64,000 nt of DNA, from contig JAOAPN010000013.1 in the NCBI GenBank assembly GCA_025462885.1, positions 124,001-188,000 of the forward strand. The letters run 5' to 3'. Of the stretch, positions 34,369 through 43,293 are shown piece after piece. Position numbers and translations under genes: made by a program. Numbering within the stretch: the stretch's first letter is position 1; each line of letters begins with the position of its first letter. The notes below the pieces were generated by a model. The model was given only the letters and a program-made list of their open reading frames with translations, searched no databases and had not been told where the DNA came from. This DNA is from Acidobacteriaceae bacterium (lineage in GTDB: Bacteria > Acidobacteriota > Terriglobia > Terriglobales > Acidobacteriaceae).

Positions 34369-35364
34369 ATGAACTTTCCTGTCACCCGTCTGCGCCGTTT
34401 GCGCCGCACTGAGGCGATGCGTTCGCTCGTCCGCGAGACCCATCTTCGTCCCGATTCCTTTATCTATCCGCTCTTTATCTGCCCCGGCGAAGGCGTCCGT
34501 AAAGAGATCTCGTCGATGCCCGGCGTCTTCAATCTCTCCATCGACGAAGCCATGAAAGAGGCAGAGACCTGTGCCGCGCTGGGGATCGGCGGCCTGATGC
34601 TCTTCGGCGTTCCGGCCGAAAAAGATAAAGACGAGCAAGGCACTGGTGCATGGGCGGATGACGGCCTCGTCCAGACCGCACTGCGCGCCTTCAAGAAGAA
34701 CCGCACGCTCGATCCCCTGCTGCTGATGGCGGACGTCTGCCTGTGCGAGTACACCTCCCACGGCCACTGCGGCCTGGTCGCGCGTGACGGCGAACATTAC
34801 CAGATTCAAAATGACTCCAGCGTCGCGCTGCTGGCTAAGGCCGCTGCTTCGCTGGCCGCGGCGGGAGCGGATATCGTCGCACCCTCGGACATGATGGATG
34901 GGCGGATCGCCGCGATGCGCGATGCGCTGGATGCAGGCGGGCACGAGCAGATCCCGATCATGAGCTACGCGTCGAAGTTTGCCTCGGCGTTCTACGGGCC
35001 GTTCCGTGAGGCGGCGGGTTCGACACCGCAGTTCGGCGACCGGCGCAGCTACCAGATGGATGGGGCGAACCTGCGCGAAGCGATGCGCGAGATCGATCAG
35101 GACATCGTCGAGGGCGCGGACATGATCCTGATGAAGCCTGCGATGCCGTATCTGGATGTAATCTATGCCGCGCGGGAGCGGTGCGACGTGCCGCTGGGGG
35201 CGTACCAGGTGTCGGGCGAATACTCGATGCTGCACGCAGCGTTCCAGCGCGGCTGGCTCGAACAGGACCGCGCCATGATGGAGTCGCTGCTGTCGATCCG
35301 GCGGGCTGGAGCGGACTTTATCATCACCTACTTCGCAAAAGATGCCGCGCGATTACTGGCTTAG
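34369..35364 (+). CDS. hemB: Delta-aminolevulinic acid dehydratase (porphobilinogen synthase)
   Basis: A 331-residue enzyme joining two 5-aminolevulinates into porphobilinogen for haem synthesis. The zinc-site motif [14 protein letters not shown] is present, marking a Zn-dependent rather than Mg-only form. The Schiff-base lysines are in [15 protein letters not shown] and [10 protein letters not shown]. No other haem gene is adjacent. The ATG at 34369 has only a weak GGAAG upstream. Confidence 0.97.
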   Translation: MNFPVTRLRRLRRTEAMRSLVRETHLRPDSFIYPLFICPGEGVRKEISSMPGVFNLSIDEAMKEAETCAALGIGGLMLFGVPAEKDKDEQGTGAWADDGLVQTALRAFKKNRTLDPLLLMADVCLCEYTSHGHCGLVARDGEHYQIQNDSSVALLAKAAASLAAAGADIVAPSDMMDGRIAAMRDALDAGGHEQIPIMSYASKFASAFYGPFREAAGSTPQFGDRRSYQMDGANLREAMREIDQDIVEGADMILMKPAMPYLDVIYAARERCDVPLGAYQVSGEYSMLHAAFQRGWLEQDRAMMESLLSIRRAGADFIITYFAKDAARLLA

Positions 35365-35451
35365 GTGTCCGGTTATCAGCCATACGAGGTGTCGCTTGAC
35401 GACTTCGATAACATAAGATGTTGGGCATAGAAACAGGATTGGAGAGTTCCC

Positions 35452-36870
35452 TTGGCAGATACGATCTACGACGTTGTGGTTCTTGGTGGCGGTCCGGCTG
35501 GATATACCTGCGCGATTCGCGCCTCGCAGTACGGCCTCAAGGCTGCGTTGATTGACGCAAACGACCGCCTCGGCGGCACCTGCCTCCTGTGGGGCTGCAT
35601 CCCGACCAAGGCGATGCTGTTCTCGGCTGAGCTCTGGGACCACCTGAAGCATGCCGACCGTTACGGCATCGAAGTTGCCGCACCCAAGCTGAACTGGAAG
35701 GGTGTTCTCGCCCGCAAGGACGACGTCATCACCCGCCACACCAAGGGTCTCGACTTCCTGATGAAGAAGAACAAGATCAATGCCATCAAGGGCTATGGCC
35801 GCCTCACCGGTGCAGCCAAGGACGGCATTCACACGGTCGAGGTGAAGCAGGCCGACGGCAAGATCGAGACCATCAAGGCGAAGAAGGTTGTGCTCGCGAC
35901 TGGCTCGGATGCGCGCATGCTCCCCGGCTACAAGGCTGACGACACCGTCCTCACCAACTACGAGATCCTCAAGATCGACGAGATGCCGAAGTCCCTTATC
36001 GTCATCGGCTCGGGCGCGGTCGGCGTTGAATTTGCTTCCATCTTCAAGAGCTTCGGCGCCGACGTCACCATCCTCGAGATGCTGCCTCGCGTCGTTCCCG
36101 TCGAAGACGAAGACATCAGCAAGGAGCTGCTGCGCCTTTATAAGAAGCGCGGCATCGATGTGAATCTTTCGATCAAGGACACCAAGATCGAGAAGAACAA
36201 GCAGGGCGCGCTGGTCTCCTGGACCGACTCGAACGGCAAGCCCCAGTCGAAGCAGGCGGAGAAGGTGCTCGTCGCCGTCGGCCGCGCGCCGCGCACGTAC
36301 GACATCGGTCTCGACAAGACCAACATCAAGACGGACCGCAACTTCATCATGACCAACGAGTGGATGGAGACGACCGAACCCGGCGTCTACGCGATCGGCG
36401 ACATCGTCGGCGGCCTGCCGCAGCTTGCGCACGTCGGCGGGATGGCCGGCCTGGTTGTAGCGGCAAAGATGGCCGGCAAGTACGCTCGTCCCATCAACCG
36501 CCTGCGCATCCCCGGCTGCACCTACACCGATCCGCAGATCGCCAGCGTCGGCCTTACCGAGGCGCAGGCCAAGGAGAAGGGCTTCCAGGTCAAGATCGGC
36601 AAGTTCCCGTTCGTCGGCAACTCCAAGGCCACGATTGTGGATGCGCACGACGGCTTCATCAAGGTCGTCAGCGACGCGAAGTACGGTGAAATCCTCGGCG
36701 TCCACATCATCGGCCCGTACGCCACGGAGATCATCGCTGAGGCCGTGACCGCCATCGAACTCGAAGCCACCGTCGAAGAGATGATGTTCACCATCCACGC
36801 CCACCCCACCGTCGCCGAAGCCCTGCTGGATGCGTTCAGCAGCGTCGAAGGTTTGGCCGTCAACGTCTAG
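35452..36870 (+). CDS. lpdA: Dihydrolipoyl dehydrogenase (E3)
   Basis: A 472-residue flavoprotein disulfide reductase that reoxidises lipoyl groups of 2-oxoacid dehydrogenase complexes. It has the FAD motif VVLGGGPAGYTCAI and the redox disulfide GGTCLLWGCIPTKA. The NAD motif is IVIGSGAVGVEF, YAIGDIVGG is present, and HAHPTVAEA holds the catalytic His. It starts at TTG 35452 with GGAG seven bases upstream. Its neighbours lipB and the two-lipoyl-domain E2 suggest a loose lipoate-metabolism cluster. E1 is not in the window. Confidence 0.96.
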   Translation: MADTIYDVVVLGGGPAGYTCAIRASQYGLKAALIDANDRLGGTCLLWGCIPTKAMLFSAELWDHLKHADRYGIEVAAPKLNWKGVLARKDDVITRHTKGLDFLMKKNKINAIKGYGRLTGAAKDGIHTVEVKQADGKIETIKAKKVVLATGSDARMLPGYKADDTVLTNYEILKIDEMPKSLIVIGSGAVGVEFASIFKSFGADVTILEMLPRVVPVEDEDISKELLRLYKKRGIDVNLSIKDTKIEKNKQGALVSWTDSNGKPQSKQAEKVLVAVGRAPRTYDIGLDKTNIKTDRNFIMTNEWMETTEPGVYAIGDIVGGLPQLAHVGGMAGLVVAAKMAGKYARPINRLRIPGCTYTDPQIASVGLTEAQAKEKGFQVKIGKFPFVGNSKATIVDAHDGFIKVVSDAKYGEILGVHIIGPYATEIIAEAVTAIELEATVEEMMFTIHAHPTVAEALLDAFSSVEGLAVNV

Positions 36871-36896
36871 GCAGTATCGACATAGAGGCTGTACCG

Positions 36897-36990
36897 GGGC
36901 TGGAAGGGCACACCTTCAGGTGTGCCAAAAGCTACTCGCTTTGATTTGTTTCTTTTGCCGGTTCGCGACAGACGAACCGGCAAAAGAACA
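36897..36990. repeat. Hairpin-rich repeat, family 2, copy 3
   Basis: GGCACACC-ttca-GGTGTGCC (36907-36926), then a stem TTCTTTTGCCGGTTCG with its complement (about 36950-36987). The design matches the 18460 copy, but the sequence of the second stem differs, with compensating changes on both arms. Lies between lpdA and lipB. Confidence 0.82.
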
Positions 36991-37042
36991 GATGGGGTAT
37001 GCCTCTTTCGACAGCGCTGAAGACGATCCCGGAAAGCAATAG

Positions 37043-37801
37043 ATGCACGTCAACCTCCTCCATCTCGGACGCATCCCCTACACCGAAGGCCTTGCCGTCC
37101 AACAGCAGGTCGTCGCTGCCCGCAAGGCGAACCTCATCGCCGACACGCTTCTCCTGCTCGAGCACCCTCCTGTCCTCACCCTTGGCCGCAATGCCCATCG
37201 CTCCAACATCCTCGCCAGCGATGAGTACCTGGCCAGCCGCGGCGTCGAGCTGCACGAGATCAATCGCGGCGGCGACGTCACGTACCACGGCCCCGGCCAG
37301 CTCGTCGGCTACCCTATTGTCGATTTGCGCGGCGATCTTCCCGGCAAGAAAGGCCCGCATCTGGGGCCGGTCGACTTCGTCAGGTTGCTGGAGGCCGTTC
37401 TGATCCACACCTGCAACGACTTCGGCATCATGGCGCAGCGCATCCCCAAGCTGACCGGCGTCTGGACGATCGGCGGGGGCAGCATCCCCGAAAAAAAAAT
37501 CGCCGCCCTTGGCGTCCACGTCTCGCAAGGCGTCACCTCCCACGGCTTCGCCCTTAACGTCGCCACGGACCTGCGCGATTTCGACTGGATTATCCCCTGT
37601 GGCCTCACGGATAAGCAGGTCACCAGCCTGGAACTCGAAGTCCCCACCGACGCCCCGGTTCCGACGCTCGAAGCCGCTGGCAACTCTGTCAGCCGCAACT
37701 TCGGCCGCGTCTTCAGCCGCCAGATGCTGTGGTGCGAGTCGCTGGAAGATCTGCTGCACGCTGAACGCGCTACGCCAGCTCTCTCAGACGTTCAACTGTG
37801 A
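37043..37801 (+). CDS. lipB: Octanoyltransferase LipB
   Basis: A 252-residue enzyme moving octanoyl from acyl carrier protein to lipoyl domains. It has the family core GGDVTYHGPGQLVGYPI and the thioester-forming Cys in WIIPCGL. Family motifs KIAALGVHVS and THGF-like SHGFALNV are present. LipA is not adjacent. A run of nine A residues within the coding sequence (near 37491-37499) is a potential slippage site. The start ATG at 37043 has a weak GGAAAG. Confidence 0.95.
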   Translation: MHVNLLHLGRIPYTEGLAVQQQVVAARKANLIADTLLLLEHPPVLTLGRNAHRSNILASDEYLASRGVELHEINRGGDVTYHGPGQLVGYPIVDLRGDLPGKKGPHLGPVDFVRLLEAVLIHTCNDFGIMAQRIPKLTGVWTIGGGSIPEKKIAALGVHVSQGVTSHGFALNVATDLRDFDWIIPCGLTDKQVTSLELEVPTDAPVPTLEAAGNSVSRNFGRVFSRQMLWCESLEDLLHAERATPALSDVQL

Positions 37802-37812
37802 TAGCTGCGAGG

Positions 37813-37986
37813 TCAACGACTATGCTTCGGAGTCAGCAGCATCTGGGCCGTTACGCCACACACTACCGCGCCCAGCAGCGACGCGAAAAAGGCATGACCC
37901 GGCCAGATCAGACGGCCGAGGCCCAACTGCCACAGGCAGATCGCTGTTACAGTCGAAACGATGAAAGTCAGGCCAAAGATCTTCAT
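37813..37986 (-). CDS. 57-residue two-helix membrane protein (hypothetical)
   Basis: A short gene, ATG 37986 to TGA 37813, with AGGAG five bases before the start. The product has two predicted membrane helices, FIVSTVTAICLWQLGLG and FFASLLGAVVCGVTAQMLL, joined by a short polar loop, and ends in a basic tail. It starts MKIFGLT. Family not recognised. It occupies the otherwise empty gap between lipB and the acetamidase pseudogene. Confidence 0.65.
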   Translation of the reverse strand: MKIFGLTFIVSTVTAICLWQLGLGRLIWPGHAFFASLLGAVVCGVTAQMLLTPKHSR

Positions 37987-38051
37987 TGGTACTCCTGAGT
38001 AAGAATACGAGCTCGAAGAGTAGGAAGTTCCCTCGGCCTGAAAACCGCTTT

Positions 38052-39382
38052 TTAACGAAGATTGTCCAGCGTGATCGATTTCCTCCCAGCCCTCTTTTTT
38101 TTCAGCTTTTCCAGCAAATCTTTTCTTAGCTTGAGAACAACTCCGGCGTTGCGATCAGCCACCTCGGCGATGCGATATTCCGCGCCGGAGCCGAGCACCT
38201 GCGCAATCTCCGACTGAGTCAGGTCATAGTCATGAGCCAGCCAGTCGGCCATGCTCTCCGTTGCAACCTGCAAAGCGCCGTCCACTGTTCCGTCGAAGCC
38301 TGTCGCAGCAATATGCGTTGCGGTCTCGATGCGTGGAGTCTTGATGCTCTTCTTCGGGATTACATCCACGGAGAACTCCACATCCATTGATGTTTCCAAC
38401 GCGGTCCCGTTGAGTTCCCCGTCGGCCTGCAATGCGTGGGCATCACCGAGATAAAGCAACGCGCCGGGCACATTGACCGGGAGATAGACTGTGGCGCCAG
38501 CTCCGATTTCGTTGAAATCCATATTGCCGCCCCAGTTCCCGTTATCGCTCGATGGAGGCGCAGGTGGTCCAGGGTCGGTGGCGGTTCCGATACAACCCAA
38601 CATCGGTGTAAGCGGAACCTCGAAGTTCGAAAGATGACCACTGCGACCCTCAGGCCAACCAACCATTCGCTCGCGGTCAAGATGCCAGATCACTTGCTTT
38701 CTGTTATCTCGTGTCGCGATGGCAAGCTCCCGGCTAAGAGCGCGGGTCGCAAACACATCGTCACTTACGGCGGTGTCACGGTTGAGCTTTAGCTTAGAAT
38801 GTGGACTACAAGCACATCGCCGGGCATCACCGAATCCACATAGAACGGCCCGGTTTGCGGATCTCCTCCTGCCGTGCGGCGGAAGTTTCTGGAGTCGCTA
38901 CCGCCATTGTCCACCGTCTCGGTCCGAACCGTATCGCCAGGAGCGAGATGGAGTGCAGGTGGATTCAGCGCCGAATAGCTGCGATAGAACGACACCGGTT
39001 TGAAAGCGTGTGTGACCGGAGACCTCGAAGGCCGCTTCGGAACCCGGGTGGCGACGAAAGGTAGCGTCAAAGGCTGCCTGTCCGCTGATCCGTTGGAGAG
39101 AAGATTCGTGCCGCGAATCTCTTCTCCGACGACCCTGGCCTCGACCTTACCGCTTCCAGCGTTTGGGGCAAACGCGATGACGTTGCCCGTCCGTCTGCCG
39201 ACGATCTGTTGCCCCATGAAAACACCCGACAGCGAACCGTTCTCTTCAACAAGTTCCGCTCGGTTGTACATCTTGCTTCCGAGAAAATCCAACTCGACGA
39301 CCCAGTCACCCGTAATCGGCTTCTGCTGACCGTAGGCGGCGGTGGAAATTAGCCAAAGCAAGGCGAGACGGCGAATGAACAT
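38052..39382 (-). pseudogene. Secreted acetamidase/formamidase, broken by a frameshift
   Basis: Two adjacent minus-strand frames encode one protein. The N-terminal part (39382 to 38789) has a signal peptide, a small beta domain and the start of an FmdA/AmdA domain ending GDVLVVHILS then stop. The C-terminal part continues in another frame with LKLNRDTAVSDDVFA and GDAHALQADGELNGT, the family's metal-site region. The break near 38789-38795 lies in CTAAGCTAAAG, where restoring one A (CTAAAGCTAAAG) rejoins the frames, so a single-base deletion is the simplest cause. A sequencing error gives the same picture. AGGAG precedes the first ATG. The family hydrolyses formamide or short amides to ammonia. 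Confidence 0.85.
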
Positions 39383-39520
39383 AGAACTCCTTTAGAAAGA
39401 GCCGAACAGTCACGCTGAAAGTATCTCAGTTCTAAAATAGCGGTAGCCTGAAAACAGTTCGCCAAAAGCGCTCGATCAGCATATCGCACACTTTGCCCGA
39501 TAATCGCCTAAACCTGCCAG

Positions 39521-39543
39521 TTATCCACACCGCGTCTTATAAT
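39521..39543. promoter_or_regulatory. Perfect DnaA box overlapping a candidate promoter
   Basis: TTATCCACA at 39521-39529 is an exact DnaA-box consensus, immediately upstream of a TATAAT at 39538-39543. The matching -35 region is poor. It lies 75-97 bases before the E2 gene start. Confidence 0.5.
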
Positions 39544-39617
39544 CCGAAGTTGCACGGCTAATCAAAGTTGCCCCGGCAGTGCCGCAAACAGCCCCAAGTG
39601 TCACGATAAGGACTCTC

Positions 39618-41264
39618 ATGCCGACTGACGTAGTAATGCCCCAGATGGGCGAATCCATCACCGAAGGCACCATCACCAAGTGGCTCAAGAAGCCAGGCGA
39701 CACCGTCCAGCGCGACGAGCCGCTGTTTGAAATTTCGACCGACAAGGTCGACGCTGAAATTCCCTCCCCTGCTGCCGGAACGCTCGAAGAGATCAAAGTA
39801 ACCGAAGGCACGACCGTTCAGGTCAACACCGTGGTCTGCACCATCGCAGAGTCCGGTGCTGCCGCCGCCACCCCGGCACCGGCGAAGGCCGAGACCGCCG
39901 CAGCTCCTGCTGCCGACACCGCTACCCCGGCAGCCGCCGCCGCACCAGCCGCAGCGCAGGGCAATCCCCCCGCAGCCGCCGGTCCCGGCACCGACGTCGT
40001 TATGCCTCAGATGGGCGAATCCATCACCGAGGGCACCATCACCAAGTGGCTCAAGAAGATCGGCGACACCGTCCAGCGCGACGAGCCCATCTTCGAAATT
40101 TCAACGGATAAAGTCGACGCCGAGATTCCCTCCCCCGTCGCCGGCGTCCTCACCGAGATCAAGGTGCCGGAAGGCACCACCGTCACCATCAACACGGTCG
40201 TCGCAGTCATCGGCGGCGGAGCCGGAGCACCCGCGGCAGCCCCCGCTGCCGCCGCTCCTGCAGCCTCTGCCGCTTCGGCTCCTGTGGCAGCAGCCCCGGC
40301 CGCTTCCGCCTCGGAAGGCGACAAGGTTCGCTCCTCGCCACTGGTCCGCAAGATGGCCAAGGACAACAACGTCGATCTTACTCAAGTCCCCGGAACCGGA
40401 TCCGCAGGCCGCGTCACCAAGACTGACATCGTCGGCCATCTCGAGGGCGGAGCCAAGCCCGCGGCGAGTACAGCAGCTCCGGCACCCGCTGCATCGGCTC
40501 CTGCAGCCGCAGCACCGAAGCCAGCGGCTGCCCAGCCTCTGCCCGGCGAGGTCGTTCCGATGACCAAGATGCGCAGCATCATCGCGCAGCGCATGGTCGA
40601 GTCCAAGCGCACCAGCCCGCACGTCCACACTGTCTTCAAGGTGGATATGACGCGCATCGTCAAGCTGCGTGAGAAAGAGAAGAACAAGTACGAGCAGCGC
40701 AACGGCGTCAAGCTCACGTACATGCCCTTCATCACTCGCGCCGCCATCCACGCGCTGAAGAAGCACCCGGTCGTCAACGCCGCGGTCCAGGCCTCGAAGG
40801 ACGGCGGACCCGATGCGATCCTCTACAACAAGAGCATCAACATCGGCATCGCGGTCGCACTCGACTGGGGCCTGATCGTTCCGGTCATCAAGGGGACTGA
40901 AGAGAAGAACTTCCTCGGCATCACCCGCTCCATCGTGGATCTCGCCGAACGCGCCCGCAACAAGAAGCTGGCGCCCGACGAAGTCTCCGGCGGTACGTTT
41001 ACGCTGACCAACTCCGGCATCTTCGGCGAGCAGTTCGGCACCCCGATCATCAACCAGCCGCAGGCCGCAATCCTCGGCATCGGCGGTCTGAACAAGGAAG
41101 CCGAAGTAATCACCGACAAGGACGGCCAGGAGTCGATTGCGATCCGCTCGATCCAGCGCTTTACGCTGGGCTTCGATCACCGCATCGTTGATGGAGCAGA
41201 CGCGGGCAAATTCATGAGCGACTTCAAAGCGTATTTGGAGAACTGGTCAGAGGATATCGGGTAA
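39618..41264 (+). CDS. Dihydrolipoamide acyltransferase (E2) with two lipoyl domains
   Basis: A 548-residue E2 of a 2-oxoacid dehydrogenase complex. Two nearly identical lipoyl domains each carry the lipoylated lysine in EISTDKVDAEIPSP, separated by Ala/Pro-rich linkers. Next is a peripheral-subunit-binding domain (SSPLVRKMAKDNNVDLTQVPGTG), then the catalytic domain with FDHRIVDGADAGKF, whose His is the transferase base. Sequence alone does not separate succinyl- from acetyl- or branched-chain types; the DKVDAEIPSP lipoyl sequence is most often seen in sucB/odhB or branched-chain E2. The ATG at 39618 has AAGGA upstream. Confidence 0.95.
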   Translation: MPTDVVMPQMGESITEGTITKWLKKPGDTVQRDEPLFEISTDKVDAEIPSPAAGTLEEIKVTEGTTVQVNTVVCTIAESGAAAATPAPAKAETAAAPAADTATPAAAAAPAAAQGNPPAAAGPGTDVVMPQMGESITEGTITKWLKKIGDTVQRDEPIFEISTDKVDAEIPSPVAGVLTEIKVPEGTTVTINTVVAVIGGGAGAPAAAPAAAAPAASAASAPVAAAPAASASEGDKVRSSPLVRKMAKDNNVDLTQVPGTGSAGRVTKTDIVGHLEGGAKPAASTAAPAPAASAPAAAAPKPAAAQPLPGEVVPMTKMRSIIAQRMVESKRTSPHVHTVFKVDMTRIVKLREKEKNKYEQRNGVKLTYMPFITRAAIHALKKHPVVNAAVQASKDGGPDAILYNKSINIGIAVALDWGLIVPVIKGTEEKNFLGITRSIVDLAERARNKKLAPDEVSGGTFTLTNSGIFGEQFGTPIINQPQAAILGIGGLNKEAEVITDKDGQESIAIRSIQRFTLGFDHRIVDGADAGKFMSDFKAYLENWSEDIG

Positions 41265-41282
41265 GACTTCGCAGCAGCATTT

Positions 41283-41336
41283 ACGCGAAGCGTCCAATAC
41301 CCCACGAAGTGGCGCCCGCCCGGCGTCAGGGCGCCT
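41283..41336 (-). repeat. REP-like hairpin element, family 1, copy 5
   Basis: Minus-oriented copy starting 18 bases after the E2 stop, ahead of the E2 terminator. Confidence 0.88.
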
Positions 41337-41355
41337 TTGTAATAATGCTTCAACA

Positions 41356-41393
41356 AAAGCGCGGCAAGCTCATCGAGCCTGCCGCGCTTTTTC
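41356..41393 (+). terminator. Intrinsic terminator after the E2 gene
   Basis: AGCGCGGCA (41358-41366) pairs with TGCCGCGCT (41380-41388), followed by TTTTTCTTC. Confidence 0.9.
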
Positions 41394-41470
41394 TTCATCG
41401 ACATAAAGATCACAGCGAGAATCCGCCGCGTGGCTGGGAAGGGACTACTCTAAGCAGTGTGGAGACCTAA

Positions 41471-41923
41471 ATGATCGAGCAACTGAAAGACAGTCACGGC
41501 GGCGCATTCGGTTTCAAAGTAACGGGCAAGATCAGTGCGGAAGACGTGGCGAGCATCACGCAGCAGATCGGTCGCGCCATTCAAGCTCATAAGAAACCTA
41601 TCGGCCTGCTGGTCGACCTCACCGAGATGGAAGGCGCAACCTGGGCCGCTCGTTGGGCTGAGATGCGTTTTCTTCAGCACCATAGCGATCACATCGCCCG
41701 GCTGGCGATCGTGAGCAATGACGGCTGGGAGGTCATCTCCGAGATGATCCTGGTCGCGACCGCAGCCTTGCAGGCTGAGACGCTTTACTTTCTTTCGTCC
41801 GAGATCCTTCATGCATGGCACTGGGTCAAGATGAACAAGATGGATGAATCTATTCCCGTCCGCGTGATGTATCCGGGCAAAGGTTTATTCCAGGACTACA
41901 CGCCTGAGTACACCGGCCTGTAG
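41471..41923 (+). CDS. SpoIIAA-like (STAS-related) protein
   Basis: A 150-residue protein of the SpoIIAA-like family (PF11964 type): HGGAFGFKVTGKISAEDV, IGLLVDLTEMEGATWAA and RLAIVSNDGWE are the repeated strand-helix units. Related proteins are small STAS-fold domains of unknown partner. The phosphorylatable Ser of true anti-anti-sigma factors is not evident. GGAGA lies five bases before the ATG. Confidence 0.8.
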   Translation: MIEQLKDSHGGAFGFKVTGKISAEDVASITQQIGRAIQAHKKPIGLLVDLTEMEGATWAARWAEMRFLQHHSDHIARLAIVSNDGWEVISEMILVATAALQAETLYFLSSEILHAWHWVKMNKMDESIPVRVMYPGKGLFQDYTPEYTGL

Positions 41924-42018
41924 TCGAAAACGATCCCGCACTAATTCCCACTCCGCCACCCCTGGCAGCAGGTTGGGGAGTTAGGGCAATTGCGTTAATA
42001 ATATTCGACTTACCTACT

Positions 42019-42798
42019 TTGGATAGACTTGCCCTTATGGAACGTTTTGACGGCGACAAGTTCGAATTCAAGGTCGAGAAACTTCCTGAGCAGATCCATT
42101 GGAAACTTTACAGAGCGAAACAGCACCTTATAGAGTTTGAGCGAGAAGCCTCTTCCTATATGAATGTGAGCCCTTCTGGGCCGGGCGAGATGATTCACGC
42201 TCCCGAAAGTACACCCGAAAAACCCATTTACATCTACGCCCCAGAGAAACCTGTACCCGCAATATTTGGCCTGATCGCTGGTGACTATCTTCACAATCTT
42301 CGGTCTGTTTTCGACTATTTAGTATGGCAGCTAATTCTTGTAAACGGGGGAACCCCACATGAGACATACACGGCTTTTCCGATCTGCAAGAGTGCTGGCT
42401 CCTTCGACAAAGCAAGAAAGAAGAGGCTGGTGGGAGTGTCGAAAGATGCGATAGACCTCATAGAAGCGTTGCAGCCCTTTCCTGAGAGAAATCCAGGCGG
42501 TAAGCGACCGCAAACGATCCACATACTGGATGAGTTGAACAATGCGAACAAGCATCGGCAAGTTCTATCCACTAAATTAGCCACCATCCTTAAGCCGGAT
42601 GGAAAGGTGCCTTTTCCTCATATCGAACTAGAGGTCATCCGGCATCGGGGTGAGAATTCGATACCGGGCGAGCGGCTGTTGGCCTATCTTGCATTTGAGA
42701 GCCGCATCGTAAGGAGCATAGAAGTTACGGCCACGCTTAGTGCCCTTATGGACTGGGTTGGGTTCGAGATTCTCCCCCAATTTGAGAAGTTCTTTTGA
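42019..42798 (+). CDS. Hypothetical HEPN-like protein
   Basis: A 259-residue protein I cannot name. GDYLHNLRSVFDYLVWQL and LDELNNANKHRQV resemble a helical family with conserved H-N-L-R and N-x-x-K-H patches, reminiscent of HEPN-fold proteins. A canonical HEPN RNase R-x4-6-H motif is not clear. Alternative ATG at 42037 gives 253 residues. AT content and codon use are higher in A/T than neighbours, a possible sign of transfer. No toxin-antitoxin partner is adjacent. Confidence 0.55.
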   Translation: MDRLALMERFDGDKFEFKVEKLPEQIHWKLYRAKQHLIEFEREASSYMNVSPSGPGEMIHAPESTPEKPIYIYAPEKPVPAIFGLIAGDYLHNLRSVFDYLVWQLILVNGGTPHETYTAFPICKSAGSFDKARKKRLVGVSKDAIDLIEALQPFPERNPGGKRPQTIHILDELNNANKHRQVLSTKLATILKPDGKVPFPHIELEVIRHRGENSIPGERLLAYLAFESRIVRSIEVTATLSALMDWVGFEILPQFEKFF

Positions 42799-42987
42799 TT
42801 GATCTTGGTAGAGATCGACTTATCCTCATTTTGAGGGAACGCTCCAAGTCTTCTTACTCCTCCGTCGCGGTCTCCGGTACGAGAAAGGGCCGGCCCATCG
42901 TTTGCCCGAATCCCCATGGATTCACAGCAGGAAGCGACTCGCAGATGAGGCCGCTTCAACGATCCCCGCCGGTCGAATCTCAAATCC

Positions 42988-43293
42988 CTACGGTAGCGTA
43001 AATTCGAATACCAGCCACGCCCTTAGCCGGACGTGATCTCGCAACACATCGCAAAGTTCCGACACGCTGTAGTCCCAAAATTCCTTACCGGACACATGGA
43101 GAACATCGTCGAGCGATCCGCGAATCGTATCTCCCTGCGGCAACGAAAATCCATCGCACCCCAGAAGACGAATCTCCTCTTCTTCGCAGTCGTGGAGAAA
43201 TTCCAACGCAGCATCCTTCGGGAGTAGCGTCATCTCGCGGAATACAACCGCCTTCGAACGATGCTTCGCGAGTAACTCAGAACCAGTCGCCAT
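42988..43293 (-). CDS. Small hypothetical protein coupled to purK
   Basis: A 101-residue acidic protein. FREMTLLPKDAALEFLHDCEEEEIRLLGCDGF and FWDYSVSELCDVLRDHV look like conserved regions, but no family comes to mind. Its ATG directly follows the purK stop (TAG-ATG), so it is translated from the pur message. A purine role is not implied by that alone. Confidence 0.65.
   Translation of the reverse strand: MATGSELLAKHRSKAVVFREMTLLPKDAALEFLHDCEEEEIRLLGCDGFSLPQGDTIRGSLDDVLHVSGKEFWDYSVSELCDVLRDHVRLRAWLVFEFTLP

Noticed and set aside
41450-41821. Minus-strand 123-codon frame opposite the SpoIIAA-like gene
   Set aside because: The plus-strand gene has an RBS and family strands; the minus frame has neither.
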